From: Peltaster fructicola
Lineage: Eukaryota; Ascomycota; Dothideomycetes
DNA: 64,000 nucleotides
NCBI GenBank assembly: GCA_001592805.2
Contig: CP051139.1
Span: 2,356,001 to 2,420,000 of the forward strand
Reading direction: 5' to 3'
Part shown: piece after piece, positions 21,366-32,422 of the stretch
How positions within the stretch are numbered: position 1 is the first letter of the stretch
Layout: every line of letters starts with the position of its first letter
Made by a program: the position numbers and the translations under genes
Notes under the pieces: model-generated
Databases searched by the model: none
Told to the model about the DNA's origin: nothing
The model's input: only the letters and a program-made list of their open reading frames with translations

Positions 21366-23684
21366 ATGTCCGACTCTTCCACTGCTTGTGCGCCAATACG
21401 TCCAAGACTATCGACAAACCGACCACATACTGTTCATTCCTCCTCGAGCTCCGCATTTATGGACGACGTCAACAGCAGACTGAGACGATCCGAGACTCAA
21501 TCAGCGCCTACACCACCATTTTTCTTAGCATCTCTTTTGGAAGAGACCGACCCTCACTCAACCGTCGACGATACCTTCATCACGCCCAACCTACCCGCCT
21601 TACTCTCAGACTCACTCCCACTCGAATTCCGCTTCCACAGACGCATGCGGAGATCTTCTGTACGACCTGAACCAACAGCAGAGGCCTCGACGCAGACCGA
21701 GGGAGATAATTCCCAGAGCATCTCAATCACTAGAAGACTGAGCAAGAAATACAAGCAGAGAATGGCCGACTTCAGGGAGAACATTTCACACAGCGCTGCT
21801 AGCAGCTTCGGGAGTAGGATACGACGCGCAAGCTCGGCTACCGACGTTGCAGTGGTATCACCAACATCGCCGAAGAGAGCTGCAAGACAAGTCGACGAGC
21901 GATCTAAGAAGCAACGTCCCAACATGTTTGCAGATAGGAACGATACGCCTGCACCCATTCTAGGCGCCGTCCCAAAGACCAGATTACAGTACATCAACCC
22001 CATGTTTGCTGGAGGTGAAGGTGCACGTCAAGCAGCAGCACGCTACAATGCTTGCGGCGGCATCGACAACGACTTCACATTCTCGCAGGAGAATATCGAC
22101 GCACGTCGTGCTAGAGTTGCATCTTTGAGCAGTGCAGCAGACAGCGGCGCTGACCTCACTCTCGCACACGGTGCATCTTCTGTCGACGACGATGGCGACT
22201 ATGCTATGCGCGACGCCGACTCTGACAACTTCCCTGATGTTGAGGAGTGTCCAAAGACTTATGACCCTCTGCAGTATCTCCCCGATGAGATCTGCCTACA
22301 GATCTTCGAACAGCTCGATGCGTCCGTCCTCTCTGCAGCAATGCGCGTTCATCCAAAATGGCACGATCTTGCCAACCAGATGTCTGTTTGGCGCAATGCC
22401 TTCACGAAGAAATGGGGTCGAACAATACACACAAACCCTGCACCGATCCTCGTAGGAGGGCCCGGCGTCGGCATTCCCAACCAACCGAACCAGCCTTGGA
22501 AAGACATGTACAGGGCGAGGAAAGAGTTGGACGCAAACTGGCGCAAGGGTGCAGCACAAGCTGGCAAGGCCACATATCTTTCGGGACACACGGACAGCGT
22601 CTATTGCGTGCAATTCGACGAGGAGAAGATCATTACCGGCTCACGAGACAGGACGATTCGAGTATGGGACATCAACACTATGCAATGCATTCACGTCATC
22701 GGCGGTCCTCTCGCCAAACCAACCCCTGGACCCAAGCCTCTCCGCACAGTTGACTATCCGTCATTCCACAGCGCTGTGGCCAGCGTTAACGGCTCGGTCT
22801 ACGGTCAAAGCATCTACAAGACTCCATCACAGTGGCATGATGCCAGTATTCTTTGCTTACAATACGACGACAAGATCTTGGTGACCGGTTCATCAGATTC
22901 AGATCTGCTCGTGTGGGACATTAAGACCTACGAGCCGATCCAAAGGCTGAAGCGACACACTGGTGGTGTCCTCGATGTAGCCCTTGACGCAAAGCACATC
23001 ATCTCATGCAGCAAAGATAGTCGCATCGTCGTCTGGGATCGCGAAACATACGAAGTCAAGGGCGTTCTGTCGGGACATAGGGGGCCTGTCAATGCCGTGC
23101 AGCTGCGTGGAAAACTACTTGTGTCAGCTAGTGGCGATGGCATCGCTCGTCTATGGGACATTGAGCAGATGAAGCTGCTCAAGGAATTCTCTGCGAAGGA
23201 GCGCGGTCTCGCAGCTGTTGAGTTTTCCGAAGATATGCAGCACGTCCTTGCTGGTGGCAACGACCATATCACCTACAAGTTCGAGGTCGAGACCGGACGC
23301 GAAGTTGCACAATTCATCGGACACACGCAGCTCGTGCGAAGCCTTTGGCTCGACAGCGCCAACAACCGAGTCGTATCTGGTTCTTACGATCTTGATCTGC
23401 GAGTCTACGACTTCGTCACTGGTGAAGAGCTGTGGCATGCTGACGAATGGACCACCAGCTGGATGCTTGCAGCCAAGAGTGACTATCGCCGCATTGTGGC
23501 AACCAGCCAAGACGGCAGAATTCTGGTCATCGACTTCGGCTTGTACAAGGGAGGGAAGAATGATGGCATCCCCATCAAGAATGTCGAAAAGCTTCGAGCC
23601 TTGCCTCTAGAGAAGACGAATGCTATCATCTTTCGCAACCCTTGGGCTGGGCCAAATGAGTCTCCCGTCATTTATGCTCGATAG
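21366..23684 (+). CDS. F-box/WD40-repeat protein (SCF substrate receptor)
   Basis: Single exon, 772 residues. The first 290 are Ser-rich and disordered. An F-box follows near 298-340 (YDPLQYLPDEICLQIFEQLD with MRVHPKWHDLA), then KARKELDANWRKG-type linker residues and a WD40 propeller from about 402 to the end. Clear blades include YLSGHTDSVYCVQFDEEKII, TGSRDRTIRVWDI, TGSSDSDLLVWDI, SCSKDSRIVVWDR, SASGDGIARLWDI and SGSYDLDLRVYDF. It should recruit phosphorylated substrates to an SCF ubiquitin ligase, as Cdc4, Met30 or Pof11 do. The order and the CIHVIGGP insert in blade 1 look more like the Pof11/beta-TrCP type than Cdc4, so I give no symbol. Confidence 0.9.
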   Translation: MSDSSTACAPIRPRLSTNRPHTVHSSSSSAFMDDVNSRLRRSETQSAPTPPFFLASLLEETDPHSTVDDTFITPNLPALLSDSLPLEFRFHRRMRRSSVRPEPTAEASTQTEGDNSQSISITRRLSKKYKQRMADFRENISHSAASSFGSRIRRASSATDVAVVSPTSPKRAARQVDERSKKQRPNMFADRNDTPAPILGAVPKTRLQYINPMFAGGEGARQAAARYNACGGIDNDFTFSQENIDARRARVASLSSAADSGADLTLAHGASSVDDDGDYAMRDADSDNFPDVEECPKTYDPLQYLPDEICLQIFEQLDASVLSAAMRVHPKWHDLANQMSVWRNAFTKKWGRTIHTNPAPILVGGPGVGIPNQPNQPWKDMYRARKELDANWRKGAAQAGKATYLSGHTDSVYCVQFDEEKIITGSRDRTIRVWDINTMQCIHVIGGPLAKPTPGPKPLRTVDYPSFHSAVASVNGSVYGQSIYKTPSQWHDASILCLQYDDKILVTGSSDSDLLVWDIKTYEPIQRLKRHTGGVLDVALDAKHIISCSKDSRIVVWDRETYEVKGVLSGHRGPVNAVQLRGKLLVSASGDGIARLWDIEQMKLLKEFSAKERGLAAVEFSEDMQHVLAGGNDHITYKFEVETGREVAQFIGHTQLVRSLWLDSANNRVVSGSYDLDLRVYDFVTGEELWHADEWTTSWMLAAKSDYRRIVATSQDGRILVIDFGLYKGGKNDGIPIKNVEKLRALPLEKTNAIIFRNPWAGPNESPVIYAR

Positions 23685-24020
23685 GACGAGGACAAGACGG
23701 GCGCTTCTAGGGAACCCCTAAGTCATCGGTCATGATTAGCCTCGAATCGAATCGAACAGGTCAGTGCAGCGTGCATGGGAAAAGCATAGAGAAATGCGTT
23801 GGTGTAGCACTCCTTGGCGTGTTTAGCGAGGATATATGTTTATATACACACACTCATTGCATGATAATTTAACATTGGAGCATTCTTTCCACTGCAGGTT
23901 GCTGTTACGCATGCAGTTGAGTAGCTCTCTTGCGTAGTGCGGTCGGATCGTAGGAAGTCGTTGCGCTCATGAACCGGTCGATACACATGTTCATCTGTCC
24001 ACTGATTGCAGAGAGTGCTT
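23685..24020. other. Intergenic between convergent genes
   Basis: 3' flanks of the F-box/WD40 and coiled-coil genes. No feature is seen apart from an AT-richer stretch near 23830-23880. Confidence 0.45.
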
Positions 24021-24818
24021 TTATCGAAGACCCATGAGCTTGTCAGTCAGTCTATTTGTCACCGAGTGAGTGTCCTCAGCCACTTTCGTAGCGCGGCCTC
24101 GTGACATGGCAACAGCAGCATCCTCACCCTCCTCGTCGCTATCGTGAACGATCTTCTCCCAGCCAAGTTTCTCCCGCATGACTCTGTTCTCCTCCTCCAG
24201 CATAGCGATCTTTCGACGGAAGGGGTCTTTCTCTTTCTCTCTTGCTTTCATGGCATTCTTCAGCTCAACGTCTAGCCTCGACAAGCTCGCTTGCCAGCCT
24301 TGATGTATGAGTTGTGCCGAGATCGTCTCTTTGCGGGAATCCTGGAGGAGTTGTATGTAATGCTGATGGAGAGACATGACATATTCACTCTGCTGGAACA
24401 CGTAATTCCGCGTCCGGTCGACTGCTTCAGTGAGGACATCCTCATATTGTGATTGGAGCCGGAGGTGCTCGCCGTGCTGTATCTCGAGCTCTTCGATATG
24501 TGACTTGGCGGCATCAAGCTCTCGCTGAAGTCCTGATACCGTAGGTCTCTGGACATGTGGATTCTCTGTGTCGTCTCCGTTCTCTGCTACGGTCTCCAGA
24601 GCACCTGGTCGTCCTTGTATTCGTTCTACCTTTTCTAGATCTTCTTGCACTCTGAAGAAATCTTCTCGATTCTGTTGTAACCATCCAGACAGGGCTTCCA
24701 TGTTCTGCATGAGGGTCTGCATATCGCTATAGTGCCCTGCTGCAGGCATGTTGTTCATGTTTGCGTTGTACATGCCAGCATTTTGCTGGCCTGGCAGAGC
24801 GCCATTCGAATTGGCCAT
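24021..24818 (-). CDS. Coiled-coil protein of unknown function
   Basis: 265 residues from the ATG at 24818 (MANSNGALPG); the longer open frame begins with TTG. The N-terminal 30 residues are Asn/Met-rich. The region from about 35 to 230 is mostly helical with heptad character (MQTLMQNMEALSGWLQQNRE, LQRELDAAKSHIEELEIQHG, FRRKIAMLEEENRVMREKLGW), broken by a polar loop with PHVQRPT. The tail is acidic (HDSDEEGED) and then basic. No catalytic motif. Likely a structural or adaptor protein. I recognise no named family, and an upstream coding exon cannot be excluded. Confidence 0.65.
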   Translation of the reverse strand: MANSNGALPGQQNAGMYNANMNNMPAAGHYSDMQTLMQNMEALSGWLQQNREDFFRVQEDLEKVERIQGRPGALETVAENGDDTENPHVQRPTVSGLQRELDAAKSHIEELEIQHGEHLRLQSQYEDVLTEAVDRTRNYVFQQSEYVMSLHQHYIQLLQDSRKETISAQLIHQGWQASLSRLDVELKNAMKAREKEKDPFRRKIAMLEEENRVMREKLGWEKIVHDSDEEGEDAAVAMSRGRATKVAEDTHSVTNRLTDKLMGLR

Positions 24819-25592
24819 ATTTCTGGGCGTCTCATGCACGAAGGCACTCCTTGAAAGCTTTGGAGATTCCGTCAATCGGTATCGCGATCACCAATGGTGG
24901 TACGGGATTGTTTGCTGAACTGAAGTCTAAGATCTGAGCAAAGTGCTTGCTTCGAATGTGCGGTGTTGTGCTTGATATGCTGCTCTGCTTATGGCCTCAT
25001 GAGTATGGGAGTTCAGAAGTGAAGGTTCGCGAGGTGTGTTTGACTGCGTCGGCCGGTCCATCAACTGAGCTCACTGCATGGCACGCATATTGGAGCTGAT
25101 TAATGACGTCCAAACAAGGCTTAGCCTTGCATGTGCCAGTGACAACAGCTTAAGGACCTTCAGCTATCGAAGCATCTCGTCTTCTTCATTAATACCCAGA
25201 TATAACGTCAAACTCCCTGACAAGCTCATTGTAAGACGGCATCACCCTCGGAATTTCCAGGGTGGATCGGCAGACAATGATTGTGCTTGGAAAAGACCGA
25301 GAGCGCAGAAGTCTGGCTATACAGCTACCGCTCACACCAACCACACTGGACCACAGACTCTCTATTATGTGCACTCACACAAAGAGTGAACAGGTTGCAG
25401 AACGATCGGGACTTTGTCATGGCTAGGATGGAGCTGGCTTGTCTACACCTCAATCAACGTAACGACTGACATGCTGGTGTCCAATATCTTGCGGTAGGTC
25501 ACTCGAGACCACACTTTATCACCAATGTTTTTCTCGTCCTTGCTTGCCGACACATCACTCCTCGTATCCAGATGACTCTCAGCGACGCTCAA
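24819..25592. other. Intergenic
   Basis: Promoter of the coiled-coil gene and 3' side of the following minus-strand gene. Short frames only, none protein-like. Confidence 0.45.
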
Positions 25593-28132
25593 TCACGGCT
25601 TCCCATGCCCACCTCTGCGGCGTGAGCGTTCTGACTTCTCGGGGCTCATCAGTCGCTCCGTGGTGCCTGCGGCTGTTTTACCATGCTCTTGACCACTGAT
25701 CAGATCACGAGGTCGTGCGAGCACGTTCTCGCCTACTGATGCGCATACCGTGGCCGTGCTCTTGTCCATATTTGGAGACCAGGCCTTGACATTGCTGCTC
25801 ACAGGCTTTCCCTGACGATCCACGGTCGGCGAGGCTGCTGGAGAGGACTCGCCCAAGGTAGACCATCTGCTAGAGTTCACTGGTGAGCTCGAACCTCCCT
25901 CCGTATCTTGCGGATCTGGAGCAGAGCTTGATGAGCCAGGAGCTCTCGGCCTTGCATATTGCTCCAAACGCCAAGGTGCGATGTTCTCGATGGTCATTGT
26001 TGCTGGACAACCCGATGAGTCGACTGGAGCGGCAACTACGGCTCGTCTCTTGCCCTTCCAGTCAATGTTGGTGCGTGAGTCACGCTTATGGTGATCTGGA
26101 ATCTGTTGCCCAGCTAGGGCAACATCTGTGGTGGCTGGCAATCTCTCAGTAAGCGAGACTTCACTCTGCTCAGACTCATCAGGTGTAGAGTGATTTTTAT
26201 AAGAGGTCTCCCGAGCTACTTGCTCCACCACTGATGTTGATGGAGATGTGGCGGATGAGCTTTGAGTGCTAGGACTTCTGAGCGATCTCAGACAGCCCAC
26301 TTGGTCTCCTGGCAACACGCTTGATAGTGGCTTTGGTTTGCCCTGCTCTTCGCTGAGAAGTCTTCCACGAATGCCAGCCACAGACAGGAGATTGAGCGGG
26401 GGATATCCAGCGTAAGGATCTTCGTCTTCATCGACATTGTCTTCCCAGTCTGGACCAGGCGAGCCCTGTGCCTGTTGTTCAAGGTTATAATCAGAGAGTC
26501 CGAGAAACGCTGAACGAGAACAGCTAGTCCTGAGCTGTGACGGAACTCTTTCTAAGGGAAACCCAAAGGTTTCTGTGTCGACCCTAGCATCTCTGTCCTC
26601 GTGATCTCGCTGATCTAGAGACTGTATTGAACGATCAGTGCTGCGATGGTTCAAGCGTGGCCACTCACAACAAACAAGGTATCCTCTGATTCTGCTTCTG
26701 ATTCTTCGTCCGGATCCTCCTGCTCAATCTCACCGTACTGATAGCCCACAGCATTCTGATGCTCGGCTATTAACTGCGATAGCTCAAGAAACCTTGCTTC
26801 TATTCGACGAGCTACCAAGGGAAGGCCAAGATCACTGTATATCCAGATCATGACTGCATCCATGCCATTTGCTAACCTCAACCAATGCAATGCGACCCGG
26901 TCAATGAGCGATTCCGTGGGTGTGCTCGTATGGATGAAGCTGAGTAGCACAGCCTCGGCCAGCTCATCGCCGATTTGAGTGCTGAAGACATTCAATGGAG
27001 CAAGGTATCTCTTCTTCGTCTCCTTCCAGCGCTCGATCGCCTTGTGCTGAGGTAACTCGTACCTGTGTCGTACTAACTCCCACACAATGAAGCATGAGTG
27101 ATGCCGGTCAGGTGCAAGACCATGGAGGTAGCAATATACATTGTAGGTCGTGTCGCACATGCTCGTGCAGGGCGGAGTCCTGACTGGCAGGTCGACTGGT
27201 AGTTGCATCATGCCTTTCGCTTGAGCGTTTTTGTTGTATCGCCACCAGTATTCCATCAGTCGGCTGGCATGCCCATTGACAGTCTCTGCGCGCTTCTGCT
27301 TCTGCTCAAGATGACTGCGATGACATAGGTCCCGACACTTATCGAGCCTGGCTAAATCGCAAAGGGTCCCAATACCAGCCATCTGGCAGAGGGCTGCATC
27401 AACATTGTTCGCTGGGTGGGACACTTTTGCTCTCGGAGTTGAAAAATCTGGCGGATCGACCAGTACAGATTGCGGAACGCAATGTTGGTCTTGCTCTCCA
27501 GCGGGCGTGATTTGCTTCAATGGTGGGAGGTCATCTACTGCTAGCAGAAGGTCCAACGGATCTGGGCTGTCTTGAACGACCACTGAGTACACAGCAGTCT
27601 CTTGCACACAAAGTTGAAGCTGAGGTAGCAACGATAGACTGTTTTGACTCGCATGCCGTGTGCATCTAGGCTCCTCGCTTGTCAGTCTGGTAGCAACAAC
27701 AGGTAACGGGTTGTTGCGCTCAACGGCTCCCATAGACTCGTCATTATCCGGGTCCCACAAGTCGGCGAATGTGTCAACAGTATCTCGAAGAGCAGTCTAG
27801 TATCTTCGAAGGGATCCAGAGACTGTCGCTCGTAGGTCAAGCTTCGATATTGGATGCTTCTGTTGTAGAATCAAGTTTGGCGAACATTGTGCCTTTGAGA
27901 AGCTTTGTGCGGATCGTCGAGGATGTTCGAGTAACGAAGGAGTCTCACCATCTCTCCAGCAATCGAAGACGTTCTTGTAGTGGGCAGTTATACCGGTGCT
28001 TCGCTGGTCATGGCTGTTGGCTTCGTGAGGTGTCAGATCAGTGACACTCTGCCTCTTGCTGGTTTGGTCATCCTGTTGCCCTCCGAGAAGGGTTTGAAGG
28101 CTTTGAGAAGGATAGAAGCGTTGGCGGACCAT
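25593..28132 (-). CDS. Fungal protein of unknown function, three-exon model
   Basis: Two long minus-strand frames (27783-26669 and 26621-25593) join over a 47-nt intron (donor GTGAGT, acceptor ATACAG) in phase 0. A probable first exon, 28132-27949 (MVRQRFYPSQSLQ), ends at a GTGAGA donor and matches in phase an acceptor at 27784, giving a junction RD-DTVDTFADLWDP. That 165-nt intron is long for this genome, so the 5' model is tentative. Total is about 775 residues. The middle has a Cys/His-bearing helical block (CDLARLDKCRDLCHRSH, MEYWWRYNKNAQ, HSCFIVWELVRHRYELP, ALHWLRLANGMDAVMIWIYS). The C-terminal 340 residues are Ser/Pro/Gln-rich and disordered. No family recognised; a nuclear regulatory role would be a guess. 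Confidence 0.6.
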
Positions 28133-28739
28133 CGTGAGATCTAAAGATGAGTATTCCAGCTATTGATGTTGACGTTGTGTATACAACCAGTAAGCTGTTG
28201 CTGAAGCAGTCAAGGGTGAAGTTGGCAGATTCGCAAGGACGTCGTCTCTGGCCTTGACGGGTAGACAGCCGCACTCTCCTCTGCAATTGTGCTGTGACCA
28301 TGGTAACCATGATATCGCTTGCACGACATAGGCAGCGATGACCTCAGGTCACTTCTTCTGGGTGCACTACATTTGGTTAGCAATAGTAGGAGTCCACGTG
28401 GCTCGCATTCATCTGAATGAGATCTGTCTATCAGCTTCTACATCGAGCATTCGAGCGATGTATGTTCACTATTCCAGGCAGATCGATTAGCCTGCTTCGT
28501 GGACGGCTGGAGTTTGAGCCAAGCATTGTGGCTGTCTGACAGCTCTCGAACAACATCATCAGACTATCATCTTCGGTCATTGCTCTCCTCAAGCACAAGC
28601 ACAACGAAACTTACGGACGACATGAGCTTTCGAACAGCATTTGTACAGGACAGTATCGCAGATGACAAGCTTTACCGAACATCACTGTAGTGGCGAACCT
28701 CGATACAATCTCGAGCTTTGCTGAGTCTCCGTGATCCTT
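28133..28739. other. Intergenic
   Basis: Upstream of the unknown three-exon gene and downstream of the carboxylesterase, both minus strand. No convincing gene. Confidence 0.45.
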
Positions 28740-30456
28740 CTACATCGCTCCTGCTAGATCGTTGTCTTGGCACGAGCCAGCGTATACCAGAGGCGACACA
28801 TAGCTTGGTTGCGGATCATTGTCGTACGCAAAGCGTATCAGACTCTCGGTAGAAGTGTTGAATCCAGGGTAGCCAAGGTGAGTCAGACCGTCAACAGGAT
28901 CGTTGATAAATGCTGCCCACGTACGTTGCATCAAGGCTGTCGTAAGCTGTTCAGGGTGCGATGGATCGATGCCACTCACTTGAGCACTATTGCCAAAGAT
29001 CATCTGCATGTCAGAGCCATGGTAAGCACCACTTCCCGAGTAGAGGCGTATATTATCCCAGTCGCCAAAGTATCGCCACAACCATACAGGGACACCATAT
29101 TTGTGGCGGTTGCTCGCTTCGAAGTAGCACGGACATGTGAAGGAGCTGAGCAGAAACTCGTTTCCTTGCGCTGTGGTCGTATTGACACCTCCATCGTAGG
29201 CGGCCAAAGCATAATAGCCTTGCTCGTTTTGATTGTTGCCCAGGAAGTAAGGAATCTTGGCGAAGAGACCAGCGTTTGAGCGCGCTTCATAGTCTGCGAA
29301 GATCGTGATATTATCGACAATAGGATAGAAAGCAGCCGTGCTGCGTAACGGGCTATTAGAGCGGGCAGCTGGTATCTTGTTGGCTGCTACAGTGATGTCT
29401 TGCCAGTGCTTAGTTCTCATGCAAGGTAAGACATCTCCAGATGAGCCACAACCGAGCTGCGCAGAGACGTTGTACCAGTTCTTTGTCACCACGCCGTCTG
29501 CGTTGAGTGGAAAGCTCAGCGCTGTACCCGAGTGCGAGATGAGGCCTTTGACGATTGGCTTGCCAACGTAGGCATATGACCAGTAGTCGACGGCAACAGC
29601 ACCAGCCGAATGACCCATAAGCACAATCCGTTCAGGATCGCCGTTGAAGGCCGCGATGTTGCGTTCGATCCATTCCACACCGAGACGTTGATCACGAAGA
29701 CCCAGATTCTGCAGCTGTCCTGGCACACCTGGGAAACCAAAGATATTCGATCGGAAATTGAGTGTCACCACAATGAATTCTTGTGAACCTGATAGATATT
29801 GTCCATCGTAGAACGGCGTATTGGTGTGTCCGTTGGTGAATTCTGTCTGAAGCATTAATCAGGTGTCAAGTAGCAGGACTAAGCTTACTTCCGCCATAGA
29901 AGAACACCAAGACTGGAAGTGCCCGCCCTCTGGATTGCCTCTGGAGTGGTCTCCAGATGTTGAGAGTCAAACAGTCTTCAGCTTGGGGTGTAGCAGCGCT
30001 CTGTATGAAGTAATCTATGATGCGCTGAGCTTGTGGCGTCAAGCCTGGGTATCGAGAAGGTGGCGAGGTCGATGCTGGACAGTCACTGATATATGGTCAG
30101 ACCATGGAACGGTTGTCGAGTGACCACATACTACCCCTGTGATGATGAATCAGTCGCTGATCTTGTTCTCTGGCAAGTCGACTTACCCAACTAGAAGCAT
30201 TCTGAAAACCAAAGCCTGTATATGGTTGTGGTGCAGCGAACCTTAGCTGGCCGACAGGAGGAGCCGCGTATGGTATACCAAGATATTCGACAACTGATGT
30301 TTGATTCGATGCGATGTGCCCGACTATTGGACCATTAGAAGTCTTGGCGACGTAGTCAAGGTCGCCATATGCTGGTCGATACGAGCCAGTACCCTCGTGA
30401 CAGAGAGTAAATGTAAAGCAGAACACTGCACTCAACAATGATCGATGTAATGACAT
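28740..30456 (-). CDS. Secreted type-B carboxylesterase/lipase with a 2-nt microexon
   Basis: Exons 30456-30187, 30136-30135, 30085-29889 and 29842-28740 total 523 residues. The ATG at 30456 starts a signal peptide (MSLHRSLLSAVFCFTFTLC). YLGIPYAAPPVGQLRFAAP is the family start, EDCLTLNIW the second signature, and GHSAG holds the nucleophile Ser235 (codon at 29609-29607). Oxyanion loop YGG-KFTNGHTN spans the last intron, whose acceptor must be the second AG (ACAG). After W90 the frame continues only if a two-base exon GG lies between a 50-nt and a 49-nt intron, each with consensus donor and CTGAY branch, giving ASSW-G-DCPAS. It hydrolyses carboxylic esters outside the cell. The substrate is not evident. 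Confidence 0.87.
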
Positions 30457-31074
30457 GGTAACTGCTTGCAAGCTTCAGTCCAGAGGTTCACAGGCGGTCC
30501 TTATCAAGTATAACGCTGTTTCAGCCCCCAACCTCATGGCATGCATGTAACGAGCTGAACAACATGCAGATCGATCGATTATCGTCGATGTGAGGCATGG
30601 AAAGGTTAATACTGAAGCCCTCGCAAGTCCTGTGCACACGTGCAGTCTTTCATTGCCTATCGTGGTCAATATATATGGGCGCTGCCAGTCATGAATTGGG
30701 GGCCTTTCTGATTGCTTTGCCCAGCTATGAATACGTGCATAGGGCTGCTTCGCACTCCAAAATTCTAAGACGGTTTGGCTCAGACGATCTGCATGCCTAG
30801 AGCTTGTTGCACAGGCTTGGGCTTGCAGTATACCATGTCATTGTCCGGTGTAAATCTTAAAGGTCGAGCTCGCAGTAAGATCAGACCTGGTGGCATCGGT
30901 CATTCATAGCCGGTAGCTGTTCCGAAGAGAGTCGATTACAGCTAGGATCGGGTCGATCGAGGATGGCTGTAGCCGCAATACTTGCATATTTGCGGACTGG
31001 AGCCGCAGTCTTCTGCGTCTATGTTCGATCCCACTAAGCACTCGGTTTCGATCTGATGAAGACACCAGCAGCAC
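30457..31074. other. Intergenic
   Basis: Promoter side of the carboxylesterase and 3' side of the mitochondrial carrier. Nothing recognisable. Confidence 0.45.
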
Positions 31075-32082
31075 TTAGCTTTTCTCAGCTGTGTCCATGG
31101 CCCTCATGACTCCTTCAAAAGCCACCAGCGCGACCGCATTCGCCGGGAATGCTCGAAGAAAGCAGGGCACGAAACCTCTCCAATAGCCACGCAGTCCACT
31201 GTCTTGATACACTGCACGCGCCGCAGCTCTCCAGTTCTGGTACTTTCTGTCGGGTCCTAGAGTATCCGTCATGATCCTCTGCTTGACAACGTCCGAGGGA
31301 TAGGACGTCATCCAGAAAACTTGAGCACTGAGACCACCGGCCCAGAAATTGATCGCTGGCGTACTTAGATTCGTCTCCTTCTTGAGTAGACGAGAGAAGA
31401 CATCGTATGAGCCCCACCAGAAGAAGAAGAATGTTCTGAACAGCAGAGTTGCAGAAAGACCGTGCCATAGACCAGGTATACCATGACCGCGGTAGATCTT
31501 CGCGGCGGCATCGATGGGTCCAGAGTACAGTCGGTCTGCCTTTGTCTTGGAGTACTGCACTTGCAGACGAGCTTTGAGATGCTCAATGGGAGCGGCGATA
31601 AAGGACACGGTCCATCCGGCAAACACTCCAGCTATTGCGTGTCCTACCACTGGCAATCTCTTTCTCTCATCCTCTCGATTGAGCCAAAGTGCTGACGGCT
31701 GTTTAGCTCGCATAGGCTGGAAAACGTGGTCGTTTAGCAGGCCGCGATAAAGGGTGAGCGACCCAAGCATCAACGAATCCATGCACATCCATCCGATGAG
31801 AGGAGGACTAGCACCTTTGTACAAGCCATATGCTCCTTCATTCCGCAAAGTCTGGAGCAGACAGTCCAGCGGTCCATGGAATTGCGATTTTGGGGAGGTC
31901 TGTAGTCGGACTTTGATGGTGTCGAAAGGATGACCTACACTCAGCTTCGCAATGCCTGAGAAGACTCCCGCCACGAATCCTTTGTACCTACTGCTCTTGT
32001 TCACACCAGCGTCTTTCTCCAAATCTTGCCTGATGGCTGGTGCTGCAGTGGGTGCGCCGACATTGCTCACGGCAGTAGACAT
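31075..32082 (-). CDS. Mitochondrial carrier (SLC25) family protein
   Basis: 335 residues from the ATG at 32082 (the longer frame starts with TTG). Three tandem carrier repeats of about 100 residues are visible. The first has GHPFDTIKVRLQT in the Px[DE]xx[KR]x[KR] position, followed by LYKGASPPLIGWM. The second has AAPIEHLKARLQVQ, with GLWHGLSATLLF. The third has SYPSDVVKQRIMTD and GYWRGFVPCFLRAFPANAV. It sits in the inner mitochondrial membrane and exchanges a small metabolite. The repeat-1 motif with GASPPLIGW resembles the fungal carnitine/amino-acid-like branch (Ymc or SLC25A45/47 type), but contact-point residues alone do not settle the substrate. Single exon. Confidence 0.9.
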   Translation of the reverse strand: MSTAVSNVGAPTAAPAIRQDLEKDAGVNKSSRYKGFVAGVFSGIAKLSVGHPFDTIKVRLQTSPKSQFHGPLDCLLQTLRNEGAYGLYKGASPPLIGWMCMDSLMLGSLTLYRGLLNDHVFQPMRAKQPSALWLNREDERKRLPVVGHAIAGVFAGWTVSFIAAPIEHLKARLQVQYSKTKADRLYSGPIDAAAKIYRGHGIPGLWHGLSATLLFRTFFFFWWGSYDVFSRLLKKETNLSTPAINFWAGGLSAQVFWMTSYPSDVVKQRIMTDTLGPDRKYQNWRAAARAVYQDSGLRGYWRGFVPCFLRAFPANAVALVAFEGVMRAMDTAEKS

Positions 32083-32422
32083 GAGGTAAGAGGTTCTGTG
32101 CAAGCCCAAGCATACATGCTGCTGTATGGGGTCCTGTGTATGGCGACCAGGAGCTCGCTGGATCTGGCGGGAGGATAACGTTGAATCGACGTGCGTGGTT
32201 AGGAGATAAGACGCGTTAACAACATGGTGTATTACATGTACAATCTTAGTGATGACGCATGAAGCCGTAGCTCGATCGGCGTTTTAGAGTTTCGCGCGCG
32301 ATCTGCTTGACCAATTCTCATCAATTTGGAACCACCGTATAGACCCGCACCAGCTTCGAAAATGTAGCTCAGAACGTAGTGTGCAGACACACACGCGTCA
32401 ATATCATTATCCCGCGCTCTCC
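32083..32422. other. Intergenic, divergent promoter region
   Basis: Between the mitochondrial carrier (minus) and the GT8 gene (plus). No gene is seen. Confidence 0.5.

Noticed and set aside
20614-21483. 289-codon plus-strand frame rich in Leu, Ser and Arg
   Set aside because: Low-complexity leader of the F-box/WD40 gene; it overlaps that gene's start in another frame and resembles no protein.
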